NCBI GenBank assembly: GCA_003598085.1
Contig: QZKU01000101.1
Coordinates: forward strand, 1-44,095
From: Candidatus Abyssobacteria bacterium SURF_5
GTDB lineage: Bacteria > Abyssobacteria > SURF-5
Reading direction: 5' to 3'
Length of the DNA stretch: 44,095 bases
Shown here: positions 16,453 through 26,232 of the stretch, one piece after another
Layout: each line of letters opens with the position of its first letter
How positions within the stretch are numbered: the first letter of the stretch is position 1
Notes under the pieces: generated by a model
Database searches by the model: none
What the model was told of the DNA's origin: nothing
The model's input: the letters and a program-made list of their open reading frames with translations, nothing else
Translations under genes and position numbers: made by a program

Positions 16453-18921
16453 ATGAACGACGAGTATAATTTCCGGGAAATCGAGCCGAAATGGCAGCGA
16501 TATTGGCGGGAAAACAAGCTGTTCAAGATGGATGAAAGCTCGCCAAAGCCGCCGTTTTACTGTCTGATGATGTTCCCGTATCCGTCGGCCGAGCTGCACG
16601 TGGGCCATGGGCGCAATTACATCATCGGCGACGTTCTGGCGCGTTACAAGTTCATGAAGGGCTTCAATGTGCTGGCGCCGATGGGGTGGGACGCCTTCGG
16701 GCTTCCGGCCGAGAACGCCGCGATCAAGAGAAACATACATCCGGCGGTCAGCACGTGGGAAAACATCCGCCGCATGAAGAAACAGCTCACGAACTGGGGC
16801 GTCGAGTACGACTGGGACCGCGAGTTCGCCTCGTGCGAGCCGCTGTACTGCAAATGGACGCAGTGGCTGTTCCTCCAATTTTACAAGAAGGGGCTTGCAT
16901 ACAAGAAGAAGGCGGCGGTCAACTGGTGCCCATCGTGTGCGACCGTGCTGGCGAATGAGCAGGTGATCAACGGCGAGTGCGAGCGCTGCGGAACCGGCGT
17001 GACCACGCGCGACCTGGAGCAGTGGTTTTTCAAGATAACCGCGTATGCCGAGGAACTGCTCGACATGAGCCATCTCGGGAACTGGCCCGAGCGCGTCAAG
17101 ACGATGCAGAGCAACTGGATCGGGAAAAGCCACGGCGTGACCATCCAGTTCAAGGTTGCGGAAACCGGCGAGCCTGTCCCCTGCTATACCACCCGGCCCG
17201 ACACCGTCTTCGGCGTTACCTATCTGGTGCTCGCGCCCGAACATCCTCTCGTCGAGAAGCTGACGCGCGGCACTGCGATTGAGAAGGAAGTCAGCGATTT
17301 CGTCGAGCGCTGCCGCCGGCTCGACCGGATCAAGCGAACATCGGCCGAACTCGAAAAAGAGGGCATGTTCATCGGCAAGCATATCCTTAATCCGGCCAAT
17401 GGCGAACGTGTTCCCCTGTGGATAGCGAATTACGCGCTGATGGAATACGGGACCGGCGCGGTCATGGCCGTTCCCGCTCACGACCAGCGCGACTTCGAGT
17501 TCGCAAAGAAGTACGGTTTGCCGATTCGCGTCGTGGTGCAAAAACCGGACGGCAGTCTCCATGAAGATACCATGACCGCCGCCTACGAAGATGAAGGCGT
17601 CATGGTCAACTCCGCCCAATTCAACGGCAGGCCGAGCGGCGAGACCATCGAGAAGATCGGCGTCTGGATGGAGGAAAAAGGCATCGGCACGCGCACTGTC
17701 AATTACCGCCTGCGCGACTGGCTGATCTCGCGACAGCGCTATTGGGGCGCGCCGATCCCGATTGTATATTGCGAGAAATGCGGAATGGTCCCCGTTCCCG
17801 AGGAGCAGTTGCCCGTCTATCTGCCGGAGGACGTCGAGTTCAGGCCGACCGGCGAATCTCCGCTCGCGCGCAGCGCCAAGTTCGTCAATACAACGTGTCC
17901 CGCCTGCGGCGGACCCGCCAGGCGCGAGACCGACACAATGGATACCTTCGTCGATTCGAGTTGGTATTACATGAGGTACCTCTCGCCGCACGACGAGCAG
18001 AAGGTTTTCGATTCGGCGCTGGTGAATAAATGGCTGCCGGTCGACCAGTACATCGGCGGCATCGAACACGCGATTCTGCACCTGATGTACTCGCGCTTCT
18101 TTACGAAAGTGATCCGCGATCTCGGACTGATCGATTTCCACGAGCCGTTCCACAACCTGTTCACGCAGGGCATGATCATCAAGGGCGGCGCGAAAATGTC
18201 GAAATCGAAGGGCAACGTCGTCGCGCCCGACCCGCTCATCGAAAAATACGGCGCCGACACGGTCCGCGTTTATACGCTGTTCATCGGCCCTCCGGACAAG
18301 GATGCCGAATGGAACGACCGCGCGGTCGAGGGCGCGTTCCGCTTCCTCAATAGAGTGTGGAGACTGATCGTTCCGCATGCGGGCCGCCTGCAGAACACAG
18401 ACGGAGCGATCCCGAAGGACCTGAATGAAACCGAGCGCGACCTGAGGCGCATTGCTCACGCTACGACAAAAAAAGTGACCGAGGATATCGAGGAACGCTT
18501 CCATTTCAACACCGCCATCAGCGCGTTGATGGAACTGGTGAACGCGCTGTATTCGGCGGATCTCGAGCAGGTTCGGCCGGTCGTGCTGAAAGAGATTTTC
18601 GAAAAGCTGGTGGCGTTGCTGTATCCGATGGCGCCGCACATAAGCGAGGAACTGTGGTCGCGCCTCGGGCACACGCAGAGCCTGCTTCGCGAAGCGTGGC
18701 CCGCATTTGATTCCCGCGCCATCAAAGCGGAAGAAATGGTCGTCGTCATCCAGGTTAACGGCAAGGTGCGCAGCCGCGTCACCGTCTCTTCCGATTCGAG
18801 CGAAGAGGAGCTGAAAAAGGCCGCGCTGAATGATTCGAAAATCGTGGATTTTCTCGACGCAAAAACAGTCGAAAAGGTGATTGTTGTCCCCAGGAAACTG
18901 GTGAATATTGTCGCGAAATAG
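16453..18921 (+). CDS. leuS: Leucyl-tRNA synthetase
   Basis: This 822-aa class I synthetase charges tRNA-Leu with leucine in the cytoplasm. It has the HIGH motif variant H49-V-G-H52, a Cys4 zinc finger (CPSC...CERC at about 161-180), and the CP1 editing domain with TTRPDT and a [12 protein letters not shown] segment. A second Cys cluster (CEKC...CPAC) follows, then the K581-M-S-K-S585 loop and a C-terminal anticodon-binding part ending in [10 protein letters not shown]. The length fits bacterial LeuRS. I chose the ATG at 16453 ([11 protein letters not shown]) because the sequence becomes family-like exactly there; the upstream ORF extension overlaps the amidohydrolase. The ribosome site is weak. 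The following gene overlaps its end. Confidence 0.97.
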   Translation: MNDEYNFREIEPKWQRYWRENKLFKMDESSPKPPFYCLMMFPYPSAELHVGHGRNYIIGDVLARYKFMKGFNVLAPMGWDAFGLPAENAAIKRNIHPAVSTWENIRRMKKQLTNWGVEYDWDREFASCEPLYCKWTQWLFLQFYKKGLAYKKKAAVNWCPSCATVLANEQVINGECERCGTGVTTRDLEQWFFKITAYAEELLDMSHLGNWPERVKTMQSNWIGKSHGVTIQFKVAETGEPVPCYTTRPDTVFGVTYLVLAPEHPLVEKLTRGTAIEKEVSDFVERCRRLDRIKRTSAELEKEGMFIGKHILNPANGERVPLWIANYALMEYGTGAVMAVPAHDQRDFEFAKKYGLPIRVVVQKPDGSLHEDTMTAAYEDEGVMVNSAQFNGRPSGETIEKIGVWMEEKGIGTRTVNYRLRDWLISRQRYWGAPIPIVYCEKCGMVPVPEEQLPVYLPEDVEFRPTGESPLARSAKFVNTTCPACGGPARRETDTMDTFVDSSWYYMRYLSPHDEQKVFDSALVNKWLPVDQYIGGIEHAILHLMYSRFFTKVIRDLGLIDFHEPFHNLFTQGMIIKGGAKMSKSKGNVVAPDPLIEKYGADTVRVYTLFIGPPDKDAEWNDRAVEGAFRFLNRVWRLIVPHAGRLQNTDGAIPKDLNETERDLRRIAHATTKKVTEDIEERFHFNTAISALMELVNALYSADLEQVRPVVLKEIFEKLVALLYPMAPHISEELWSRLGHTQSLLREAWPAFDSRAIKAEEMVVVIQVNGKVRSRVTVSSDSSEEELKKAALNDSKIVDFLDAKTVEKVIVVPRKLVNIVAK

Positions 18922-21214
18922 ATCGGCACACAAAAGAGTTGCGGTTATTCTTCGGCCAAAGAGCATACGTTTGCTTGGAGCCGTCGCCCTCCTGCTCCTG
19001 ATCGGTTTCCGCTCCGGGCATGCCGATGCCACGGTCGCGCCCGAATACGCTGCCGGCTACACGATAGGCGCGGGTAAAAATCCCCACGACATCTTAGCGA
19101 CACGCGACGGCCGCTATGTTTATGTTGCGGGTTTCGGGGCGGATAATCTCGCCATTATCGATCTCGAGAAACAAAAAACCATTTCCACCGCTCCTGCCGG
19201 CGACGGCCCGATTGCGCTTGCCATTGCGAGTGATAACTCGTTCCTTGCAGTCGCGAATTTCTTTTCGAACGACGTGTGGTTTCTCGCGCCGCAAACGGAT
19301 ACCGTCGAATCGAAGATCGAAGTTGCAGAAGGTCCGATCGCGCTTGCCTTATCCGCCGACGACCGCACGCTGTACGTTGCGAATGTGACCGGGCGAAGCA
19401 TCAGCGTCATTGATACTGCCTCGCGTCAAGCCGCGGCGGTTTTTCCTCTTGAAGACTATCCGCAAGGACTGGCAATATCGCCGGACGGCAAACGCCTCTT
19501 CGTATCCATGCGCGAGCGCGGCTCGATTCTCGAATTGAACGCATCGACCGGCGAAATCGTTCGCAGCCTGACTACCGGCGGCTATCCGCGCGGACTTGCG
19601 CTTTCACCCGATGGCTCGCTCCTGTTTGCGGCCGATTACGAAGCGGGCGGTTTGATCGTTGCCGATACGGCCGCCTTCGTCGTAGCGCGTGAGGTGAAAA
19701 CGGGGGACGGAGCGGCTCGCGTCGCTGTCGCCCCTGAGGGCGAGAAGATTTTCGTCGTCAACTCAAAAGCGCGTAGCATCAGCATCATCAGGCTGCCGGA
19801 TTTTTCCATTTCGACGGTTGCGCTCGATTCGCGTCCTGCGGCGATCAGCTATGTTCCCGAGCGCCAGACAGCTTTTGTTTCCTTGAGCGACGCGAACGAG
19901 GTTGTGGCTTTAACCGCCAAAACGTCCCCGCCCCCATCGGCCGCCGTTTTTGAAGAGCCGGTCCAGGCGCTTCAGCCGCAGACGGCTCTCGCAGCGGCCG
20001 TGCCTGCGCCTGAATTCGCTCCGATCCTTGAGGACTCGATTTCTCTTCCGCCTGTGGCAGAAAAAGCTTCCTCCGCGACAGTCACACCATTAAAGGAACC
20101 GGGGAAACCGTCGCTCGCGCCTGTGGCCGATAGTGCTCGAAAGGAGACGCGCCCGGTGTCAGTCAAGCCTCCGAGCGGGGCCGGCGAACCGGTACTCGAG
20201 CCGAGCAAATGGGTGCATTCGGGACGCGCCGGCGCGGAGCGCAGAGAAATCGCGCGGCTGGTGCCGCCACTGGATGAAAAGACGGAACTGGTGGAACAGA
20301 AGCGAGGCGCGCTCGGGATTGGCGCATCCGCAATATTTATTATCAATGAGGATAGCCGCGAAATTTCGATCGTGGATGGGCGCTCGCTTGAACGAGTCTC
20401 GAGCCTGGTGCTCAAAGACCGGCCCGAAGGAATCGCCGTGGACGCGAACGGAAATCTCCTCTATCTCACCGTTCGATACAGTGACATGCTTTATGCGGTC
20501 GACATCCAGACGGGAGAAGTCCGCTCAAAAGTTGCGGTTGGCTCATATCCACGCGGCGTGGCGGTTCATCCGGACGGGCGGACGGTATACGTGGCAAACG
20601 AAAACGACGGGACCATCTCGCTGGTGAGCATGCCGGCCGGCGAAGTGAGCGGGGACGTTAAGGTCGGCGAAAAACCGATGTGCCTCGCCATTTCACCCGA
20701 CGGCAAAATGCTGTATTGCCTGAACGCGTTCTCGGGAACCGTCTCGATGATAGATACCGCCAAGCGTGAAATCGCATCCACAATCAAAGTGGGAAAGGCT
20801 CCCCGCTCGATAGCCGTCTCTCCCGACGGCCGCCTGTTTGTCAGCGACTCGATAGGCGATCAGGTGGTTGTTCTTCAGCCGGGAAAATTTGAAACGGCAT
20901 CTGTTACGGTTGGAGATCGTCCCGAAGACGTTGCCGTCTCTCCCGACGGCCGCTTTCTGTTCTGCGCAAATTTCCTGTCAGAGACGATATCTGTTATAGA
21001 TGCTAAAACTCTGTCGGTGGTTCGCGAAGTCCCGACAGGAAGCGGGCCGAGCGGGATCGCAGTCAGCCCGGACGGACACTACCTGTACGTTTCGAATCGG
21101 CTTGATAATACGGTGTCTGTAATGGACGCGCGGGATTGCGCTGTCCTTGAAACGGTTCCGATCGGCCAAGGGCCGACCCGGATGTTGGTCTTTGCAAGTC
21201 CCCACAAGAATTAA
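18908..21214 (+). CDS. Exported double YVTN/NHL-type beta-propeller protein
   Basis: This 768-aa protein has an N-terminal hydrophobic signal ([12 protein letters not shown]...A-D-A). Two sets of beta-propeller repeats follow, each blade showing the pattern S-P-D-G-x-x-hydrophobic-Y-V-A-N, as in YVTN surface-layer or WD40-like proteins. The first set covers about residues 45-335 and the second about 465-765. A Pro/Ala-rich low-complexity linker (about 337-460) separates them. It is probably periplasmic or surface-exposed and may be a scaffold or binding protein. The start is uncertain: the TTG at 18908 overlaps the end of leuS by 14 bases and no clear ribosome site is seen. The next gene starts 5 bases after the stop, so it belongs to the cell-wall unit. 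No enzymatic motif is seen. Confidence 0.8.
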   Translation: MSRNRSAHKRVAVILRPKSIRLLGAVALLLLIGFRSGHADATVAPEYAAGYTIGAGKNPHDILATRDGRYVYVAGFGADNLAIIDLEKQKTISTAPAGDGPIALAIASDNSFLAVANFFSNDVWFLAPQTDTVESKIEVAEGPIALALSADDRTLYVANVTGRSISVIDTASRQAAAVFPLEDYPQGLAISPDGKRLFVSMRERGSILELNASTGEIVRSLTTGGYPRGLALSPDGSLLFAADYEAGGLIVADTAAFVVAREVKTGDGAARVAVAPEGEKIFVVNSKARSISIIRLPDFSISTVALDSRPAAISYVPERQTAFVSLSDANEVVALTAKTSPPPSAAVFEEPVQALQPQTALAAAVPAPEFAPILEDSISLPPVAEKASSATVTPLKEPGKPSLAPVADSARKETRPVSVKPPSGAGEPVLEPSKWVHSGRAGAERREIARLVPPLDEKTELVEQKRGALGIGASAIFIINEDSREISIVDGRSLERVSSLVLKDRPEGIAVDANGNLLYLTVRYSDMLYAVDIQTGEVRSKVAVGSYPRGVAVHPDGRTVYVANENDGTISLVSMPAGEVSGDVKVGEKPMCLAISPDGKMLYCLNAFSGTVSMIDTAKREIASTIKVGKAPRSIAVSPDGRLFVSDSIGDQVVVLQPGKFETASVTVGDRPEDVAVSPDGRFLFCANFLSETISVIDAKTLSVVREVPTGSGPSGIAVSPDGHYLYVSNRLDNTVSVMDARDCAVLETVPIGQGPTRMLVFASPHKN

Positions 21215-21219
21215 ACTCC

Positions 21220-23073
21220 ATGGCCAAGCAGACTGGAAATATATACTGCGCTCGTGGAGTCGCCTTCGCGGCCATTTTGACTTCCGGCGCTGCCGCAATC
21301 CTCTCGTTGTTCCTGCTTTCAACCGAAGCCTTCGCGTGGGGACCACGCGCCCACTCTCAGATCGCTGAATTCGCGCTTTCTTCGTTGTCGGCCAGACACA
21401 GCAGAACTCTGCTGCTCTATAAAGAGGACCTGCTCGAGGGAGTTTCCAACGGGGTCGCCAACCGGCATGCACCCGGCGCCGACACCGATCTTACCGCAGA
21501 TATCCAACTGCTGATGCTCATCCCTCACAAGAATGAGAACCTTTCTCGTTATTTCGCATATCGACTGGGCGAACTCAGCGTAGTCGTCTCGGATTTCGCG
21601 CTGCCGCCCGCCCCGAGCAACGCCACAAACATCGAGATACGAAGAAAGCTCGAAGCGGATATCGACAGTGATGTGACCAATTACCGCGTTTATAATATCC
21701 AACCCGCCAATCTCACGTATCCGGTTCTCCATCTCGAGCGCGTCCGCAGTGAAGCGCAGAAATCGGAGAGCTTCGTGAAGACACGGTATCTGGCCGGTGG
21801 AGGATACAAAGCATGCAAGGACGACCTGATTGCGTCGGCGTTCCAGAATGCCGTCCAAACGGTTTCCAGTGTATGGGAAACCATTCTGTCGAGAGACCCG
21901 GCGCCTGGCTCAATCTCGCCGCCGATCCGGGTTATGTACTACACCAGTCAAATAAAGTTTGCGTCCGAACGCAATTATCTCGATGATATCGAATCGGCGC
22001 TTAAAAAATTGTCGGAAGAGGGGAGGAAAATTCCTCTCACCTCAACTTTTGTCGGAGATGCCTTCTTCAAGCTGCCGCCCGGCGACAAGACGAGGGACAT
22101 TTACGAGCTCGCCTGCGCCGTTGACCCGCAATCTTCGGCTATCGCAAATTGCCTGAAGCAATGCACCGAAAAGATGGCAAGAGCTCCGGTAGAAATTCAG
22201 CCGTCCAATGAAAAGAAACGCAGGCTTCCCCGTTACCTGTACGGCGAAAATGGAAAACCGCCGATTTACGTGTATCAGCACACCTCGGGTTTGCTGCTGC
22301 TCACGAGCAAGGTGAAAGACGTCGGCCCCGACTATGTGCTGCTGAACTTCGAGCCGATTAAGAAGATCACGAAGACCCAGGTCGTCCGCAAGGTCAAGAA
22401 TGAGCCGGAAGTCGAGGAGTTCGATCTCGAGGAAATCATTCGCTTCTATTCGAAAGATTATGGCCTGCATCCCGCCCTGGTCAAGGCCGTGATCAAGTGC
22501 GAATCCGACTTTGATCCGTTCGCGGTCTCTCATTGCGGGGCCCGCGGCTTGATGCAGCTCATGCCGATGACGGCGATGGAGATGCAGGTGCAGGATAGCT
22601 TCGATCCGGAGCAGAATATCGGCGGAGGCGTACAGTATCTGGCCCGAATGCTCGAACTGTTTAACAACGATCTGGAGCTCGCGCTGGCCGCTTATAATGC
22701 GGGGCCGGGAAGCGTCTTGAAATACGGAGGCATTCCTCCATTCAAAGAAACGCGGGCGTATGTGCCGAAGGTCATTTCTTATTACGAGCGATATAAGAGG
22801 AATTCGAAACCGGTGACGCTGAAAGTTGCTCTGAAGAAAAAGCCTGCGGCCGATTTTCTGCCGGAAGTCGAAGTCGTCGAAATGGTCGAAGTCGAAACCG
22901 TTGTGGCTTCGCCACCCCTGCCGCCGCCGCCTGCCGACAAGGTTATTGTCGTCCTGAAAAACGGAAACACGATGCGCGGCAATTCCTATGAGAAGATAGA
23001 AAACGGCATCAGGCTAATACTGGAAAACGGCTGGGTCGACATTAAAAGCGAGCACATAACGAAGATCAGTTGA
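21220..23073 (+). CDS. Lytic transglycosylase with SLT domain and N-terminal nuclease/phospholipase-like domain
   Basis: This 617-aa exported protein starts with a hydrophobic signal segment (to about residue 40). A region beginning WGPRAHSQIAE is reminiscent of zinc-dependent phospholipase C/S1-P1 nuclease folds, with conserved-looking Trp and His. The SLT (LysM-type transglycosylase) domain is at about 405-525: catalytic E428 in IKCESDFDP, then GLMQLMP and AYNAGPG. This domain cleaves the MurNAc-GlcNAc bond of peptidoglycan to give 1,6-anhydroMurNAc ends. The tail holds a small KNGNTMRG/GWVDIKS repeat-like domain. The stop overlaps the next gene's start by one base (TGATG). The anhydro products match the AnmK kinase found downstream. 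Confidence 0.85.
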   Translation: MAKQTGNIYCARGVAFAAILTSGAAAILSLFLLSTEAFAWGPRAHSQIAEFALSSLSARHSRTLLLYKEDLLEGVSNGVANRHAPGADTDLTADIQLLMLIPHKNENLSRYFAYRLGELSVVVSDFALPPAPSNATNIEIRRKLEADIDSDVTNYRVYNIQPANLTYPVLHLERVRSEAQKSESFVKTRYLAGGGYKACKDDLIASAFQNAVQTVSSVWETILSRDPAPGSISPPIRVMYYTSQIKFASERNYLDDIESALKKLSEEGRKIPLTSTFVGDAFFKLPPGDKTRDIYELACAVDPQSSAIANCLKQCTEKMARAPVEIQPSNEKKRRLPRYLYGENGKPPIYVYQHTSGLLLLTSKVKDVGPDYVLLNFEPIKKITKTQVVRKVKNEPEVEEFDLEEIIRFYSKDYGLHPALVKAVIKCESDFDPFAVSHCGARGLMQLMPMTAMEMQVQDSFDPEQNIGGGVQYLARMLELFNNDLELALAAYNAGPGSVLKYGGIPPFKETRAYVPKVISYYERYKRNSKPVTLKVALKKKPAADFLPEVEVVEMVEVETVVASPPLPPPPADKVIVVLKNGNTMRGNSYEKIENGIRLILENGWVDIKSEHITKIS

Positions 23074-25373
23074 TGCTATCGTTCATTCGCACCGCCAGGA
23101 AAATCCGTCCCCGTCGTTCCTCCTTCCTTCTTTTCCGGCCTTCCTTTCTTTTCATGCTGATTGTGTGCCTGCTCAGCGCGAGTGCTCTCTTGAGCTGTGG
23201 AAAAAAGCAGAATCCGCTCACAATCAAGATATGGGAGTATCCGCGCTGGCGCGAGGATGATCAATCGGTCGATCGCTTTTATTGGATCAAGCAACAGATA
23301 ACGGAGTTCGAGCGGCTCCATCCCGGCGTATCGATCGAGCTGACCGAGCTGACTTGGGAACACGGTGAAGATAAAAAAAAGATCGCCATCACCGCCGGCG
23401 TCGGACCGGATATCATAACAGGGGTTCTACCGGTCCAGCTTATCGAAGGTGGATTCATCGAATCCATCGATGATCACCTCACGCAAGAGGACCGCAGTGA
23501 TTTTCTCGCGCCGGCACTGGAATCCTTCACTTACAATGGCAGACTCTATGGAGTGCCCTGGTACGTCACCGGCTCGGTCCTGTTCGCAAACCTCGACTTG
23601 CTCGAGCAGTGCAAGCTGGAGCTTCCTCGGGACGGCTGGAACCATCCCGAATTTCTCGAGTTTACCCGGCGGCTCACGCGCTGCGGCGGCGACGGCCGCT
23701 CTGATGCCGCGGGATTTGCTTTCCTCTTGCGCCCCGGCGACACGGGGGTCTGGCCTTTCCTTTTTCCCGACGGAATGGCTTTAGATGAACAGATCTTACC
23801 CCGAGGCTTAGGCGATGCGGCCAACGCCACGTTTCTCTACAACCTTGTTCATGCGGCTCGAGTGGCCCCGGCCGACTGTGCGGCCTGGGACGCGGAGACT
23901 CTGTGGCAGCGCTTCGTCGCGCAAAAAAACATAGCGATCGCGCCCCTCGGTATCTGGGCAGTCCCGCGCCTACACGCATTGGGCGATTTCCGATTCGACG
24001 TGCTGCCGTATCCCGCTCCTTCAGGAAACGAGACGGCCGCACGGGCATTTATCGGCACATCCGGATTTGTGGTGCTGCGCCAGGACGACCCCCAAAAGCG
24101 CCGGCTGTGTATCGAATTCGCGAAGTTTCTCGTTCGTCCCGATGCGCAAAGAGACCTGAGGACATACGGGGTGATCCCTTCACGCCTATCTGCGGGAACA
24201 ATATATGCGGACGACGCAGTAATGTCGAAAGTCCAGCGGATTCTATCCGCCGGACAGACAGTACCGCGGCATGCTCAATGGGCCAAAATCGACGAAAAAT
24301 ATCAGAGAGAGCTCCAATTGGCTTTTCTCGGAGAAAAATCGCTGATGTCGGCAGTGGCTTCTGGCGGTAAGGAGATTGAAGCACTTATTAAAACGGCTCA
24401 CGAAAGACAAGCTCCCGAAGGATCCAAAGCATCCTTTAAATCCGTCGCGATTGCCACCGCCGCACTTTTTTGTGCAATCCTGCCCGTCTTGTACCTGGTT
24501 CGCCGCCGACTCGAATCACTTTCTGCCTACGCCTTTCTTTTCCCTGCACTTGCGATTTTTGCAGTTTTTCTGCTGTTTCCGCTTGTCTGGGTCCTACTGC
24601 TCACTTTCCAGGACTTCACTTTCGCACAGGCTCGACCGAGTTGGGTGGGATTTCGAAATCTTGCCGCGGCTGTCAATGACCCGGTATTCCGCCAAGCGGC
24701 GATAAATACCCTCGTCTATACCGTGGTCGTTGTGCCTGTCAATGTTGTCTCGGCTTTAGTGGTTGCGAGCCTGATCTGCCCGCTGTCAAACCGGGTGCGC
24801 GGATTCTTCCGGGGGGCCTATTATCTGCCGGGTGTCGCGTCGGTCGTGGTGTTGACAATGGCGTGGCGATGGATGTTCAATGAGAGTTTTGGAATCCTCA
24901 ACGCCGGTTTGGGATTTTTCGGTCTGCCCGGCGTGCACTGGTTGACCGATTCGCGTATCGCCTTGTGGAGCGTGATCTTAACCAGTATCGCACGGCCTCC
25001 AGGCGGACCGGTGCTCATCTATCTCGCTGCTCTTGACGCAATACCGAAATCGCTTTATGATGCGGGAGAATTGGATGGCGCGAGCGCATTCAGCAAATGG
25101 TGGCATCTCACTCTTCCATTGCTGCGACCGACAACGCTGTTTCTTGCGCTAACGATAACGATTGCCTCATTTCAGGTTTTTACCCAGGTTTTCATTCTGA
25201 CGGACGGTGGTCCGGGATATGCCACCGAAGTTGTCGCACATCGGATTTATACCGCGGCCATTCGAGATTTTGAATTCGGAGTGGCCGCCGCAATGTCGGT
25301 GCTCCTGTTCGCAATCATCATGCTGGCATCAATCGTGCAATACCGTTTTTTTAGATCTGACGTCGAATACTAA
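23073..25373 (+). CDS. ABC sugar transporter: binding protein fused to a MalF-type permease
   Basis: The 766-aa protein fuses two normally separate subunits. Residues 1-42 form a lipoprotein signal with lipobox LLSC (C42), followed by a family 1 extracellular solute-binding domain to about residue 430 (LTIKIWEYPRW, GPDIITG, YGVPWYV, MALD and C-terminal DDPQKRRLC segments). From about residue 455 there are multiple membrane segments of a MalF-like permease, with the EAA-loop DAGELDGASAF near 662. It couples to a second permease gene 18 bases downstream. No ATPase is nearby, so a shared MsmX/MalK-like ATPase encoded elsewhere is needed. Sitting in a cell-wall operon, it may import murein sugars or muropeptides (inference). 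The start at 23073 overlaps the upstream stop. Confidence 0.85.
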   Translation: MLSFIRTARKIRPRRSSFLLFRPSFLFMLIVCLLSASALLSCGKKQNPLTIKIWEYPRWREDDQSVDRFYWIKQQITEFERLHPGVSIELTELTWEHGEDKKKIAITAGVGPDIITGVLPVQLIEGGFIESIDDHLTQEDRSDFLAPALESFTYNGRLYGVPWYVTGSVLFANLDLLEQCKLELPRDGWNHPEFLEFTRRLTRCGGDGRSDAAGFAFLLRPGDTGVWPFLFPDGMALDEQILPRGLGDAANATFLYNLVHAARVAPADCAAWDAETLWQRFVAQKNIAIAPLGIWAVPRLHALGDFRFDVLPYPAPSGNETAARAFIGTSGFVVLRQDDPQKRRLCIEFAKFLVRPDAQRDLRTYGVIPSRLSAGTIYADDAVMSKVQRILSAGQTVPRHAQWAKIDEKYQRELQLAFLGEKSLMSAVASGGKEIEALIKTAHERQAPEGSKASFKSVAIATAALFCAILPVLYLVRRRLESLSAYAFLFPALAIFAVFLLFPLVWVLLLTFQDFTFAQARPSWVGFRNLAAAVNDPVFRQAAINTLVYTVVVVPVNVVSALVVASLICPLSNRVRGFFRGAYYLPGVASVVVLTMAWRWMFNESFGILNAGLGFFGLPGVHWLTDSRIALWSVILTSIARPPGGPVLIYLAALDAIPKSLYDAGELDGASAFSKWWHLTLPLLRPTTLFLALTITIASFQVFTQVFILTDGGPGYATEVVAHRIYTAAIRDFEFGVAAAMSVLLFAIIMLASIVQYRFFRSDVEY

Positions 25374-25391
25374 ATCCTCAGCTGGGCGCAG

Positions 25392-26213
25392 ATGAGATTC
25401 CGAAAAAATGAGGTCCTCTTGGTGTCGCTCCTCTTGCTGGGAGCAGTGATTTCGCTGTTTCCGGCATTGTGGATGCTGTATTCTTCGTTCCGCCCGAACG
25501 AGGAACTGAGCTCGATTCCGCCAATGCTCCTGCACCGGAGCCTGACGACGCAGAATTACGCGCAACTCCTTTCCAGCGCGCCTGTTATACGCTGGACAGT
25601 CAACTCCTTCTTCATCTGTGCAATCATTACACTCGGGCAACTGCTGTTCGATAGCATGGCGGGATATGCCTTTGCGAAAAAGAAGTTTGCCGGCCGCCAA
25701 TTGCTTTTCTGGCTGGTCATCGGGACTATGATGGTGCCGGTCCACATCCTGATCGTGCCGCTGTATATTATGATGGTCAAACTGCATCTTGTGGATACTC
25801 TTTGGGCCGCAATCCTGCCCGGGCTTGCGGGTTCATTCGGCATCTTTTTCATGAGACAGTTCATTTCCACGATTCCGACCGCTCTTGAAGAAGCCGCACG
25901 AATGGACGGCTGCAGCGAGTTCCAGGTTTTCTTTCGAATTATTCTTCCGCTGTGTGCACCCGCACTGGGAGTCCTCGCCATTTTCCTGTTCATATCGAAT
26001 TGGAATTCTTTTCTCTGGCCGCTCTTGGTGCTGAATAGCGCGCAAACATACACGTTAACTGTCGGGCTCGCGACTTTGCAGGATAAACAGACGCTAGATT
26101 ACGGCCTGCTGATGGCCGGCGCCGTGCTCGCTTCGCTTCCGATGTTCATTGTCTTCATAATGTTCCAGCGCTGGTTTGTGCAGGGAATGAGAATAGGTGC
26201 TATCAAAGGCTAG
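25392..26213 (+). CDS. ABC sugar transporter permease, MalG type
   Basis: This 273-aa polytopic membrane protein has about six membrane segments, an N-terminal segment starting RKNEVLLVSLL, and the EAA-loop EEAARMDGCSEF (about residue 163) that contacts the ATPase. It matches MalG-type inner-membrane permeases of carbohydrate ABC importers. It pairs with the upstream binding-protein/permease fusion to make the heterodimeric channel. The next coding sequence begins 19 bases later at a TTG codon. The substrate is not evident from sequence; the operon's enzymes suggest cell-wall sugars. Confidence 0.88.
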   Translation: MRFRKNEVLLVSLLLLGAVISLFPALWMLYSSFRPNEELSSIPPMLLHRSLTTQNYAQLLSSAPVIRWTVNSFFICAIITLGQLLFDSMAGYAFAKKKFAGRQLLFWLVIGTMMVPVHILIVPLYIMMVKLHLVDTLWAAILPGLAGSFGIFFMRQFISTIPTALEEAARMDGCSEFQVFFRIILPLCAPALGVLAIFLFISNWNSFLWPLLVLNSAQTYTLTVGLATLQDKQTLDYGLLMAGAVLASLPMFIVFIMFQRWFVQGMRIGAIKG

Positions 26214-26232
26214 AAACAGGGAGGAACCATCT

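Noticed and set aside
16387-19032. 881-codon open frame on the - strand opposite leuS
   Set aside because: It mirrors a certain leucyl-tRNA synthetase gene codon for codon, shows no domain pattern and has no ribosome site. It is an antisense artefact of GC-rich coding bias.
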